A stretch of DNA of 33,720 nucleotides from Rhodospirillales bacterium. Its GTDB lineage: Bacteria > Pseudomonadota > Alphaproteobacteria > Rhodospirillales > JANQFP01. This document shows, in pieces, positions 12,501-18,476 of the stretch. The stretch covers positions 1-33,720 of the forward strand of contig JANQFP010000086.1 of the NCBI GenBank assembly GCA_028277795.1, read 5' to 3'. Numbering within the stretch: the stretch's first letter is position 1; every line of letters starts with the position of its first letter. The notes below the pieces were generated by a model. The model saw only the letters and a list, made by a program, of their open reading frames with translations. It had not been told where the DNA came from and made no database searches. The translations under genes were made by a program, and so were the position numbers.

Positions 12501-12733
12501 CTCTGACGTTCGAGATCCTGTTCGAGCTCGGGGCGCAGGCGGAACAGGCCCGGCTCGGCCGGCACCAGCTTCTCCTTGATCTGGGCAAGCCAGGCCGGAT
12601 GGGTGAAGTCGCCGGTGCCGACCACCGTAATGCCCTTCTTGCGGCCCCATAGGGCCATGGTCTCCAGGTCGGCGTTCCTGGCGGTGGCGCGGGAATATTT
12701 GGAATGGATCTGGACGTCCACGTGAAAGCGCAT
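9560..12733 (-). CDS. Endonuclease Q-like PHP domain fused to UvrD/PcrA-type helicase
   Basis: A 1057-residue fusion. Residues 1 to about 420 match the endonuclease Q family: a PHP metal-binding start (MRFHVDVQIHSKYSRATARN; H4, D6, H10), the GTGDFTHP block, SNSDAHSPPKIGREAT, and a cysteine zinc site (KCGVRF ... CPVCG). Characterised EndoQ proteins nick DNA 5' of deaminated bases and some other lesions. A low-complexity Pro/Ala linker (about 435-490) leads to a superfamily-1A helicase: Walker A AGPGSGKT (about 507-514), DEFQDVDE (about 681), GDPNQAIYGFRGAD, and the C-terminal TVHAAKGLEFPVVFVVG and FYVGMTRAADRL motifs. The arrangement suggests nicking at damaged DNA followed by unwinding from the nick. 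It appears monocistronic, convergent with glpK. Activity is inferred from the families, not from this protein. Confidence 0.88.
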   Translation of the reverse strand: MRFHVDVQIHSKYSRATARNADLETMALWGRKKGITVVGTGDFTHPAWLAQIKEKLVPAEPGLFRLRPELEQDLERQSPAACAVPQRFLLQVEISTIYKKGDKVRKIHHLIFVPDMEAADRLVARLARVGNLASDGRPILGLDSRDLLEITLESGPHSYLIPAHIWTPWFAALGSKSGFDSIDECYGDLAEHVFAVETGLSSDPAMNWRISSLDRFRLVSNSDAHSPPKIGREATTYDTELDYFAMLDALRTGSGFVGTVEFFPEEGKYHMDGHRKCGVRFTPEETKAHEGNCPVCGQTLTIGVSHRIDSLADRTEAEARAAPPPKAAEVLSLVPLAEILSEVKGAGPASKGVTQSYERLLARLGPELAILETVPVEDITRAGEPLLGEAIGRLRRGQVIREAGYDGEYGVIRLFGDEELRRANSGGLLFGLPAPKAGETKSTPHQGGLAAKESAPTRPPRRPAPSQDGEDAPRTAEAGAARPLDRLDPDQKAVAEIVDGPILIEAGPGSGKTRTLTHRIAHLVTAHGAPPESCLAITFTRRAAGEMSERLAKLLQGDWHKIPIHTLHSLGLALLRENAEAAGLEDGFRVANEAERVALLGESLELSESRARSLLKAMSRAKRTGKAENDKTAAALPLYEKALARRNWLDFDDLIVRAHRMLETHPDLAARCRNRFRWISVDEFQDVDERQYALLRLLAGDDGNLCAIGDPNQAIYGFRGADASSMARFRADYPSAAVIRLRRNYRSTGAIVKASAHVISPSAEPEGVAEAVRDMAARIEIHSARTERAEAEFVVHTIEQLIGGHSFFSIDSGRTAQGKEEHLSFSDIAVLYRMEAQAEPIVEALARSGMPFQKQANRPLTDHAGVAALLREIEGDGRAPSDGPSLRERLKTAAGALADRGEDAGAESDIAWRHLDALAQSCGDNAVRFSEMVALANEADLWDPRADRISLMTVHAAKGLEFPVVFVVGVEDGILPLYWGSPNPTTLHEERRLFYVGMTRAADRLFLSRAERRLWRGAVREMSPSPYLDDIEEALVERSRMAAQGRRPADRQLSLFS

Positions 12734-13197
12734 GGCCGACTGTCCGCATCAACCCGGCTGAGGGGACTCGAATGGAGGAGGTGCGATTATGGCACGGACC
12801 GCCTCGTGCGCCTCGCCGTTTCGCGGCGTTGGTGTGCAGGCCATGGATGTGCAACGCCTTATTCTTGTTATGCGCGGCCTCGCCTTGGCCCGCGGCCCGC
12901 GGCGGGCACAATCAAAGACCGGGAATCCGGCGACGGTGGTGCGCGATGACCGCCTGTTCGTCGGTCGGAACGACCCGGGCCTGAGCCCGTGCGCCGGCTT
13001 GGGTCAGGCGCGGTCCGGCGGCCACATCGGCCGCGGAATCCCGCGAAATCCCTCCTCGGACCACCAAGTCCCGGCTGCTCCGGGATCAAGTGTCCCCTAT
13101 CATTCGGCCGAGTTCTTTGTCGCCTGATGTGGCACATACCTCTCTCACTGGAGAGAGACGTTCGCGCGAAATACGCATTTGAAGTCAGAAGGATAAG
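12734..13197. other. Intergenic stretch without a recognisable gene
   Basis: Between the repair gene and the left end of the integrated element. Short open frames on both strands (up to about 112 codons) have no recognisable motifs or ribosome sites and look like chance frames in GC-rich DNA. A small hairpin (CTCTC...GAGAG) is near 13143-13158. Before integration this DNA would have lain directly downstream of tRNA-Phe. Confidence 0.5.
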
Positions 13198-13215
13198 ATG
13201 GTGCCCAGGGGCGGA
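13198..13215. repeat. attL: duplicated 3' end of tRNA-Phe
   Basis: Eighteen bases identical to 20255-20272. Seventeen are the tRNA-Phe 3' end including the CCA complement, one is 3' flank. No tRNA body follows here, so this is the left-behind attachment half, not a second tRNA. Confidence 0.85.
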
Positions 13216-13224
13216 TTGCCATTC

Positions 13225-13256
13225 ATTCCCTGTAGCAACTTGTATTTACAGGGAAT
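13225..13256. repeat. Inverted repeat next to attL
   Basis: ATTCCCTGTA (13225-13234) and TACAGGGAAT (13247-13256) are perfect 10-bp arms with a 12-base spacer, starting nine bases inside the attL core. A related word, TACAGGGAT, occurs at 13507-13515. Likely a recombinase or excisionase binding site, by position only. Confidence 0.5.
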
Positions 13257-13277
13257 TTTGCCGCGCCTCTTGGGGGA

Positions 13278-13290
13278 TGTTACACAGTCG
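13278..13290 (+). repeat. Left arm-type repeat TGTTACACAGTCG
   Basis: A 13-bp word found again at 20181-20193 in the same orientation. Each copy is separated from its attachment core by about 61-62 bases. Matched spacing from both cores fits arm-type integrase binding sites. Confidence 0.5.
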
Positions 13291-13526
13291 CGTATCGCAT
13301 GCCAAGCCCTCGCATGAAATTTTGGGTGGGTTGTGCGAGAGGTCGTCTATGTAGCGGCCTGATGGCCGTTTCCCCCCAGGGGGTCCCGGAACGTTCGATT
13401 GTGGGCGCGTGTTCGATTCCGCACGGCGACGTTCGATCCGTGGCGGCGGATGGCAGGGGGCAGGCCCACGGTCGCCGGCCCGATCGCGAAACGCCAAGGC
13501 TCATTGTACAGGGATATGTCATTTCT

Positions 13527-13577
13527 TCGTTACGCTCGTAGCGATGAGTTGACACAGCCGGCGCAAGGCCCTTATGG
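13527..13577 (+). promoter_or_regulatory. Promoter and overlapping palindrome of the serine recombinase gene
   Basis: TTGACA (13549-13554) and TTATGG (13572-13577) with a 17-base spacer form a plausible sigma-70 promoter; transcription would begin near 13584, giving a leader of about 29 bases with AAGGGAG before the ATG at 13613. Just upstream, TCGTTACG/CGTAGCGA (13527-13534/13537-13544) is an almost perfect palindrome (one mismatch), a candidate operator or resolution-site half. The promoter position favours 13613 over the upstream ATG at 13574. Confidence 0.5.
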
Positions 13578-13612
13578 TGGCGGACGGAGACAGGCCGAAG
13601 GGAGCCGCCGCC

Positions 13613-14335
13613 ATGACGAAAGCCAGGAACACCACGCCCCGCTTCATCGCCTACTACCGCGTCAGCACCGACAGGCAGGGCCAAAGCGGGTTGGGGATCG
13701 AGGCCCAGCGCGAAGCCGTCTCACGGCGGCTCGAAACCACGGGCGGCTATCCCCCCCTCCAAGAGTTCATCGAGACGGAAAGCGGGCGCCGCGCGGATCG
13801 CCCCGAGCTTGCCAAGGCCCTGGCGGCCTGCCGCGTCTACAAGGCAACCCTCATTATCGCCAAGCTCGACAGGCTGGCCCGCAATCAGCAGTTCCTCATG
13901 GCGCTTGTCGATAGCGGCGCCAACGTCATCTTCGGAGACCTTCCCGACATTCCGCCGGGTGCCATGGGCCGCTTCATGCTGCAACAGATGGCGGCCGTTG
14001 CGGAGCTTGAAGCCGGTCTTATAAGTGAGCGCACCAAGGCTGCGTTACGAGCGAAGGTGGAGCGGGACGGGCAGTGGGATAGGAAAGCGAAGCATCACCT
14101 TATCCCTGGGGCGGGCCAGAAGGCCGCGACAGCGGCGGTGAGGGCTAAGGCCATGGCACGGGCGGCGGACTTGGCGGACACCATCAAGGCCATGGAGAGG
14201 GAGGGCCTGTCGCTCCACGGTATGGCCGCACGGCTGAATGAGGACGGGATACCTACGGCCAAGGGTGCAACATGGACAGCAACGGGTGTGCGGCGGGTCT
14301 TGGAGCGGCTTACCGGATCGGCCCAATATCACTAG
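13613..14335 (+). CDS. Serine recombinase (resolvase/invertase family)
   Basis: A 240-residue site-specific recombinase. The catalytic domain begins FIAYYRVSTDRQGQSGLG, with nucleophile Ser18, followed by the family's LIIAKLDRLARNQQFLMALV arginine-bearing block and the long helix around MAAVAELEAGLISERTKAAL. The C-terminal ~90 residues hold a DNA-binding tail (AARLNEDGIPTAKGATWTATGVRRVLERL), as in DNA-invertase and resolvase-like proteins of phages and plasmids. In this element, which has a separate tyrosine integrase, it probably resolves multimers or controls an inversion, but that is inferred. Its end overlaps a convergent small ORF by 26 bases. Confidence 0.88.
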   Translation: MTKARNTTPRFIAYYRVSTDRQGQSGLGIEAQREAVSRRLETTGGYPPLQEFIETESGRRADRPELAKALAACRVYKATLIIAKLDRLARNQQFLMALVDSGANVIFGDLPDIPPGAMGRFMLQQMAAVAELEAGLISERTKAALRAKVERDGQWDRKAKHHLIPGAGQKAATAAVRAKAMARAADLADTIKAMEREGLSLHGMAARLNEDGIPTAKGATWTATGVRRVLERLTGSAQYH

Positions 14336-14486
14336 CCAACATCATCAGAATGTCCGCCGCCCAAGGAACCCCCGCCATTGCCAGGACTGCCATGAGTACG
14401 TGGAAAGCAATCGCTCCGAGGTAAACGAGGAGCACGGCTACGCCCACTCGCTCTCGCGCCGTCAACGATCGGGATGCAGGGTCCAT
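14310..14486 (-). CDS. Small hydrophobic protein, hypothetical
   Basis: A 58-residue ORF starting MDPASRSLTARERVGVAVLL, with a clear ribosome site (GGAGACGAAC) directly before the ATG. Residues about 14-37 (VGVAVLLVYLGAIAFHVLMAVLAM) form one strong transmembrane helix, with a weaker hydrophobic stretch at 39-51. It is divergent from the XRE regulator, so the two may share the control region 14487-14557. It overlaps the end of the recombinase gene. The frame can extend upstream to 14540, but the ribosome site favours 14486. I do not recognise the family. Confidence 0.4.
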   Translation of the reverse strand: MDPASRSLTARERVGVAVLLVYLGAIAFHVLMAVLAMAGVPWAADILMMLASDIGPIR

Positions 14487-14557
14487 GTTCGTCTCCAACT
14501 CACTCCGTGCACTATAATGCGTCGTAATAAAATGCAACATCGTGTCGCCTTGCGTCT

Positions 14558-14788
14558 ATGGCTGAAGACGTTCGGGCCTTGGTGGGAAACAATGTGCGAC
14601 GGTTGCGCAATGCGGCAGGCCTATCGCAGGCCAAGCTTGCCGATAGATTAGGGGTGGACCGAGCCTACGTCAGTGGCCTCGAACGTGGTCAGCGGAATCC
14701 TACCATCGTTACCTTGTGGCACGTTGCCGAGGCCTTGGGAGTGAAGGTTCGCGCCTTCTTCGATGAACGTGTGCGTCGGGCGCGTTGA
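14558..14788 (+). CDS. XRE-family helix-turn-helix regulator
   Basis: A 76-residue protein that is almost entirely a Cro/C1-type DNA-binding domain: VRRLRNAAGLSQAKLADRLG is the first part and VDRAYVSGLERGQRNP the recognition helix with the typical SxLERGxRNP ending, followed by LWHVAEALGV. It is likely the element's own repressor, acting on the divergent small ORF, the recombinase promoter or the region downstream. TATAAT at 14513-14518 could be its -10; no clear -35 or ribosome site is seen. Its stop is followed by the repeat-rich control region. Confidence 0.85.
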   Translation: MAEDVRALVGNNVRRLRNAAGLSQAKLADRLGVDRAYVSGLERGQRNPTIVTLWHVAEALGVKVRAFFDERVRRAR

Positions 14789-14858
14789 AGGCAGAACCTC
14801 TCTTCCTCTTCGCTCCCCTAAAGTTCCTCCTACTGCCCCACACCCTTGTCTACCTGAA

Positions 14859-15011
14859 GCATCGCCTAGCGCGGCCACACCCGTTGGCGTGGCTTCAGCA
14901 CGCCTGTTGTGGTCCCACTCGTCGGCGTGTCTTTAGCAAGCTTGGCGTAGCCTCTCACTACGTGTGTCCGCAGCATCGCCTATCGTACTCCCACTTATTG
15001 CGATGGCTTCA
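14859..15011. repeat. Four tandem ~38-bp hairpin units
   Basis: Units at 14859-14897, 14898-14935, 14936-14972 and 14973-15011 (37-39 bp each) begin GCA(T/C)CGCC or a variant and end around GGCTTCA, with a diverged middle rich in CCCAC. In unit 2 the ends CACGCC/GGCGTG pair; in unit 4 CATCGC/GCGATG pair, so sequence changes but pairing is kept. Units 1 and 3 pair less well. They lie directly before the 17-bp iterons and may belong to the same replication origin or to a structured leader RNA. Confidence 0.55.
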
Positions 15012-15027
15012 GCATAGGGCAGGTTGG

Positions 15028-15232
15028 GGCACGGTAAGGGCGAGGGCATGGCAAGGGTAGGGGCATGGTGAGGGTGAGGGCATGGTGAGGGTGAGGGCAT
15101 GGCAAGGGTAGGGGCATGGTGAGGGTAGGGGCACGGTAAGGGTGAGGGCATGGCAAGGGTAGGGGCACGGTAAGGGTAGGGCCACGGTAAGGGTGAGGTC
15201 ACGGTAAGGGTAGGGGCATGGTGAGGGTAGGT
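15028..15232. repeat. Array of twelve 17-bp direct repeats (iterons), candidate origin
   Basis: Twelve head-to-tail copies with an exact 17-base period, consensus CAYGGYRAGGGTRRGGG, start at 15030, 15047, 15064 and so on to 15217. Variation is restricted to a few positions (CAT/CAC, GGT/GGC, TGA/TAG), as in protein-binding iterons. The array is strand-biased, with G on the plus strand. No spacers are present, so it is not a CRISPR. It lies upstream of the element's three replication-like genes, which supports an origin of replication. A minus-strand frame through it gives only repetitive Pro-rich peptide and is not a gene. Confidence 0.7.
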
Positions 15233-15313
15233 ATTAGGAAGTATCCATCACGTAGTAGGGAGGGGTATTGTGCATGTGTTGCGGGCAACTAACCTTGTGT
15301 ATTGGGGGTAATG

Positions 15314-15338
15314 TGGCGCCATCAAATATATGGCGCCA
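15314..15338. repeat. Inverted repeat upstream of the zinc-finger gene
   Basis: TGGCGCCAT (15314-15322) and ATGGCGCCA (15330-15338), perfect 9-bp arms with an AT-rich 7-base loop. Each arm also contains a TGGCGCCA palindrome. It could be an operator or a terminator for transcription entering from the iterons. A TTGACA at 15368-15373 follows, with only a weak -10 (AAATTC). Between the iterons and the start at 15429 nothing else was recognised. Confidence 0.45.
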
Positions 15339-15428
15339 TTTCTCTTCGAAAAATGCTGAATTGTGCCTTGACAGCCGGCATTTCCGCACCAAATTCTTGG
15401 TTGTCATCTATCCTGACGGAATTCTGAC

Positions 15429-16310
15429 ATGGTTTTGCCCCGAAATCGGGCGGCTCGAAGCCGAGACATTCAGAAACGGCTCGCTGCCTCCGCTGCGAAC
15501 TTGCCGCCGAAATGCGCGATTCCAGGGTGCGGTCGGCCGACCATGCGAGCGGCGGGGAAAGGGCTCGCGATCCACCACTGCAAATACCACGTCCAGCACC
15601 GGGCGCGGCATGGAAGCCATTGGCGAAAGAGCTATCGCGCGTCCGACCTGAAGCCGTATCGCCAAGCCGCCGCAATTTGGATCAGGCGAAACCGTGACGA
15701 TTCATACGTTGCGCATTCCCTGAGCGCCCTCGCTTCCCTTGTGCAGTTCGCTGGTCCGATACCGCAAAGCGCGGGCTTGCGTGGCGTGCCGCCAAGGGAC
15801 CGCGCCAAGATCGGTCTTGCTCGGCTCCGAGAAAAGGGCGTGCCTCCCGAGAAGCTCCTCGCGATCTATCTCGCCGTCGTCATGGTGATTGAAGAGGACC
15901 CGACTTCTCATCGTGTACACGAATTCCGCATCGTGCAAATCGCCAAGGCGATCCATCGGTTGGCGTCAGGCTATCACCGGCGTTGGGAAATTCGGCTGAA
16001 TGATGGCCGTATCGTCCGCCCCGAAATTCACAGCTATGCCCGAAGCTCCGGCCGCGTGCTTCGTCATCTCGGAACCATGATCGAGGAATGCTGCGAGTGG
16101 GTCGATGTCAAGCACCTCCCCGCTCTCCTCGCCTTGAAGATAGAACGCTACGGACCTCATCCGGCCGTGGCGGACCCGTCGCGAGCGCAGGTGCCTTTCG
16201 CCCAGCCCGGCCTCAAGGTGCCGTCGCCGAATGCCGCGCCAAAGTTGCGGACGGTTTCGACCGTCAAGTGGGGAAACCGCGTCGTGCGGAGGATCACCCG
16301 TTACGAGTGA
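15429..16310 (+). CDS. Hypothetical protein with N-terminal CCCH zinc-finger-like motif
   Basis: A 293-residue protein I do not recognise as a whole. The basic N-terminus (MVLPRNRAARSRDIQKRLAA) leads to a metal-site pattern: C29-x4-C34, then HHC51-x2-H54, followed by basic residues. This resembles small nucleic-acid-binding zinc fingers of phage and plasmid proteins. The middle (about 80-230) is helical and mixed charge, with no catalytic signature that I can see; the last 40 residues are Pro-rich and basic. It is the first gene after the iteron array and is followed 75 bases later by the RNase HI-like gene in the same direction, so it may be an origin-binding or accessory replication protein. 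That role is inferred only from position. Confidence 0.6.
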   Translation: MVLPRNRAARSRDIQKRLAASAANLPPKCAIPGCGRPTMRAAGKGLAIHHCKYHVQHRARHGSHWRKSYRASDLKPYRQAAAIWIRRNRDDSYVAHSLSALASLVQFAGPIPQSAGLRGVPPRDRAKIGLARLREKGVPPEKLLAIYLAVVMVIEEDPTSHRVHEFRIVQIAKAIHRLASGYHRRWEIRLNDGRIVRPEIHSYARSSGRVLRHLGTMIEECCEWVDVKHLPALLALKIERYGPHPAVADPSRAQVPFAQPGLKVPSPNAAPKLRTVSTVKWGNRVVRRITRYE

Positions 16311-16329
16311 ACGACGAACCGCGCCCCAA

Positions 16330-16357
16330 GCCCATGAGCGATAGTGTTCCCATGGGC
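16330..16357. repeat. Stem-loop in the gap before the RNase HI-like gene
   Basis: GCCCATG (16330-16336) and CATGGGC (16351-16357) pair perfectly around a 14-base loop, 14 bases before the ribosome site GAGGAG of the next gene. It might reduce readthrough or control translation; no T-run follows. Confidence 0.3.
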
Positions 16358-16385
16358 GGTACGCACAGTTTGAGGAGCTAGAGTG

Positions 16386-17036
16386 ATGAAGAAATCGCAT
16401 TGCAAGCGAAACTGGTATGCGGAGAAGCCCGCTCAGCTTAGCGAACGCGGAACATTCCATGCTTGGATAGGCGGCGCTGATCGTCGCTCTGGTGTATCGG
16501 CGGCTGCATGGGAGTTGCAGTCCCGCACCGACAACAATCTTGTTCTCCCAGGTGGGGCAGCCAGTGACGATGCTGATAGTGAAGAATATCGCGCGTTTGT
16601 CGCGGCAACTGTCGGCGTGATCGAAACCTTGGCGGAGGGGTCCGAGGTCTTGATTAGTTGCCGTAACGAGGTAGTCGTAATGGGGATCAATGAATGGGCT
16701 GAAGATTGGCAGAGTAGGGGCGGAAAGAAGACCAATGGAAAGCGACCAAAGGCATGGGAAATTTGGCGTGCGTTTCTTTCAGTTCGTGATGCTCGTTCCT
16801 TAAAGGTGAAGGCAGAACACTGTCCTATTTCAGATCATAAGTATGAAGATATATTTGAAATATTACAGGACCGCGCCCGCGATCTTGGCGACCGGCGCAC
16901 GGCAGAATTGCGTAGCGGGCTTGGCGGCCGGCGCAAGGCGAAATCGGATCGCGGTCTTGGCGATTTCGACGTTGTCGAGGGGGGGTATGTCGCTCCGGAA
17001 ACCAAGAAAAAGGGAACGACGAAGCATCGAAGATGA
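16386..17036 (+). CDS. RNase HI-like fold protein, probably catalytically inactive
   Basis: A 216-residue protein; GAGGAG lies about 9 bases before the ATG (a GTG one codon earlier is possible). Residues about 22-160 follow the RNase HI order. The block INEWAEDWQSRG (101-112) then KKTNGKRPKAWEIW aligns with [20 protein letters not shown]...LW of E. coli RNase HI. Of the four catalytic carboxylates, the equivalents of E48 (E67) and D134 (D155, ten residues after H145) seem present. The D10 position is Gly (WIGGA) and the D70 position is Arg (SCRNE instead of STDS). So it may bind RNA-DNA hybrids without cutting. The tail (160-216) is Arg/Lys-rich. Its TGA overlaps the next ATG (ATGA), coupling it to the polymerase-like gene. 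Base composition is more AT-rich than its neighbours. Confidence 0.6.
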   Translation: MKKSHCKRNWYAEKPAQLSERGTFHAWIGGADRRSGVSAAAWELQSRTDNNLVLPGGAASDDADSEEYRAFVAATVGVIETLAEGSEVLISCRNEVVVMGINEWAEDWQSRGGKKTNGKRPKAWEIWRAFLSVRDARSLKVKAEHCPISDHKYEDIFEILQDRARDLGDRRTAELRSGLGGRRKAKSDRGLGDFDVVEGGYVAPETKKKGTTKHRR

Positions 17037-18355
17037 AAGTCCGCGACCGCGAACCCTTCCTCGATCAATGGCTGACGGCTCGGAGCGTCCGGCTTCGCCG
17101 TTTGGTCGCCGATACGCTGGCGGCGATTGAGGAGGCCGAAAACCGGAGCGGAACCCGCCAGCGGAAAAGGCGCAAGAGCGACTTTGAGACCCGCCGTGCG
17201 CTGGTCGAGACGATTATCGCCAACCTCGCCCATGCGGCGGTCTTTACGCGCCCCTCAACAGCCATCGCGGTGTCACTCGCGAAGAGGCGCCGCATCACGC
17301 GCTACGACAGGCCCATCTTCCGGCAACTCCGCCGGACGCTCGACACGTTGGCCGATGTGGGCGTCTTGAAGCTTCGAGTTTCGAGGCAACAGGGCCGCGC
17401 CAGCACCATTCGGCCCACCCCTCGGTTCGTTAAAGAGGTCGCACAGGTGGACCTGAGTAGCCAAGATTTTGCCCGGCATTCCGGGGAGGAGGTCATCATC
17501 CTCAGTCGCTCCCGGCTTGGCTTCAAGACCAACCCCGCGACCTTGGAGACCTCCTTCGGCAAGATGAGGGAGCGGATCGACTACCCAAGCGACACCCGGA
17601 CGAGCCGGCGCTATCGGGGGGAGGTCCGCCGCATCAACGCCTTCCTTGAAGGGGCCAGCCTGACGCTCTTGCCCAATGCCGCCGCCCCGACAATCGACAC
17701 TGGACAACGCCGCCTGTGCCGCCACTTCGCGTTGCCGGACGGCGCTGATCCCAATCGACCCCGCTTCGATCTTGGAGGCCGTCTGTTCGGCGGCTGGTGG
17801 CAACCCCTTGTCAAAGCGGAACGGCATCGCATCCGCATCGAGGGCGAGCCGATTGCCGACTTGGACTTCGGCGCAATGTACCCGCGCCTGGCGTACCTGA
17901 AGGCGGGCTTGAGACCGCCCGAGGGAGACCTTTACGCCGTGCCCGGACTGGAGGCGCCTGAGTATCGCGATGGGGTAAAGGGGATGATGAATACCCTCCT
18001 CTTCTCCGAAGGCCACAAGGCCCGCATCCCGTCCGGCTTCAAGGCATCGCTTCCGAAAAGCTGGACGGCCGCGAAGGTGAAAGCAGCGATCCTCGCAAGG
18101 CATCCGGACCTTGAGCCCATCCTTGAGACCGGCATCGGGATGAAGCTGATGTTCATGGAAAGCCAAATCCTGATCGGCGTGCTTCTGGGTCTGATGGAGA
18201 GGGGAATCGTCGCCCTGCCCATGCACGACGGAATCATGGTGGCGGTCTCGAAGGCGAGCCAGGCAAAGACGGTAATGGAGGATGTGGCCGCCGAAGAGAC
18301 CGGCTATCGGCTGCCCGTTTCGGAGAAGAGGTTTGAGGCATTGGAGGCTGTGTGA
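17033..18355 (+). CDS. Winged-helix protein with minimal family-A DNA polymerase-like core (putative replication protein)
   Basis: A 440-residue protein. Residues about 85-132 (FRQLRRTLDTLADVGVLKLR ... STIRPTPRF) look like a winged helix, as in plasmid Rep proteins. GGRLFGGWWQ (248-257) precedes motif A, ADLDFGAMYPRLAYL (D278), comparable with DYSQIELR of Pol I. Motif B is RDGVKGMMNTLLFSEG (R312, K316, F324), with the R-x3-K-x7-aromatic spacing of the O-helix. Motif C is PMHDGIMV (H398, D399), comparable with VHDE but with Gly for Glu. Only 121 residues separate the two catalytic Asp residues, fewer than in Pol I, so the core is compact and there is no exonuclease domain. Polymerases of this compact type are known from mobile elements and viruses (TV-Pol family), where primase-polymerase activity has been proposed. 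It probably initiates element replication at the iterons. Confidence 0.65.
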   Translation: MKVRDREPFLDQWLTARSVRLRRLVADTLAAIEEAENRSGTRQRKRRKSDFETRRALVETIIANLAHAAVFTRPSTAIAVSLAKRRRITRYDRPIFRQLRRTLDTLADVGVLKLRVSRQQGRASTIRPTPRFVKEVAQVDLSSQDFARHSGEEVIILSRSRLGFKTNPATLETSFGKMRERIDYPSDTRTSRRYRGEVRRINAFLEGASLTLLPNAAAPTIDTGQRRLCRHFALPDGADPNRPRFDLGGRLFGGWWQPLVKAERHRIRIEGEPIADLDFGAMYPRLAYLKAGLRPPEGDLYAVPGLEAPEYRDGVKGMMNTLLFSEGHKARIPSGFKASLPKSWTAAKVKAAILARHPDLEPILETGIGMKLMFMESQILIGVLLGLMERGIVALPMHDGIMVAVSKASQAKTVMEDVAAEETGYRLPVSEKRFEALEAV

Positions 18356-18356
18356 A

Positions 18357-18384
18357 GAGAGGAGATTACCCATCCACTCCTCTC
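18357..18384. terminator. Stem-loop after the polymerase-like gene
   Basis: GAGAGGAG (18357-18364) and CTCCTCTC (18377-18384) pair perfectly around a 12-base loop, starting three bases after the stop codon and in the gap between convergent genes. There is no T-tract, so it is a possible, not certain, terminator. Confidence 0.4.
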
Positions 18385-18476
18385 CCTCAGAGACTGCCCC
18401 CTGGTGCTGCCCCCCCTGCTACTCGTTATGAGGGGCAGGTAAGCGCCTAATCGAGAAAGGCCCGTCCTACCTGCCA

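Noticed and set aside
12789..13127. A 112-codon plus-strand frame downstream of the repair gene
   Set aside because: No domain, no ribosome site and low-complexity GC-rich composition.
13198..13215. A second tRNA gene at the left element end
   Set aside because: Only the last 17 bases of tRNA-Phe are present; it is the att duplication.
14933..15202. Pro-rich minus-strand protein
   Set aside because: It is only a translation of the 17-bp repeats, with a 17-residue period and no ribosome site.
15028..15232. CRISPR array
   Set aside because: The 17-bp repeats are contiguous with no spacers, and no cas genes are present.
16386..18355. Retroelement or reverse transcriptase with RNase H
   Set aside because: The polymerase motifs fit family A (HDG, R-x3-K), there is no YxDD box, and the RNase H-like gene lacks two catalytic acids.
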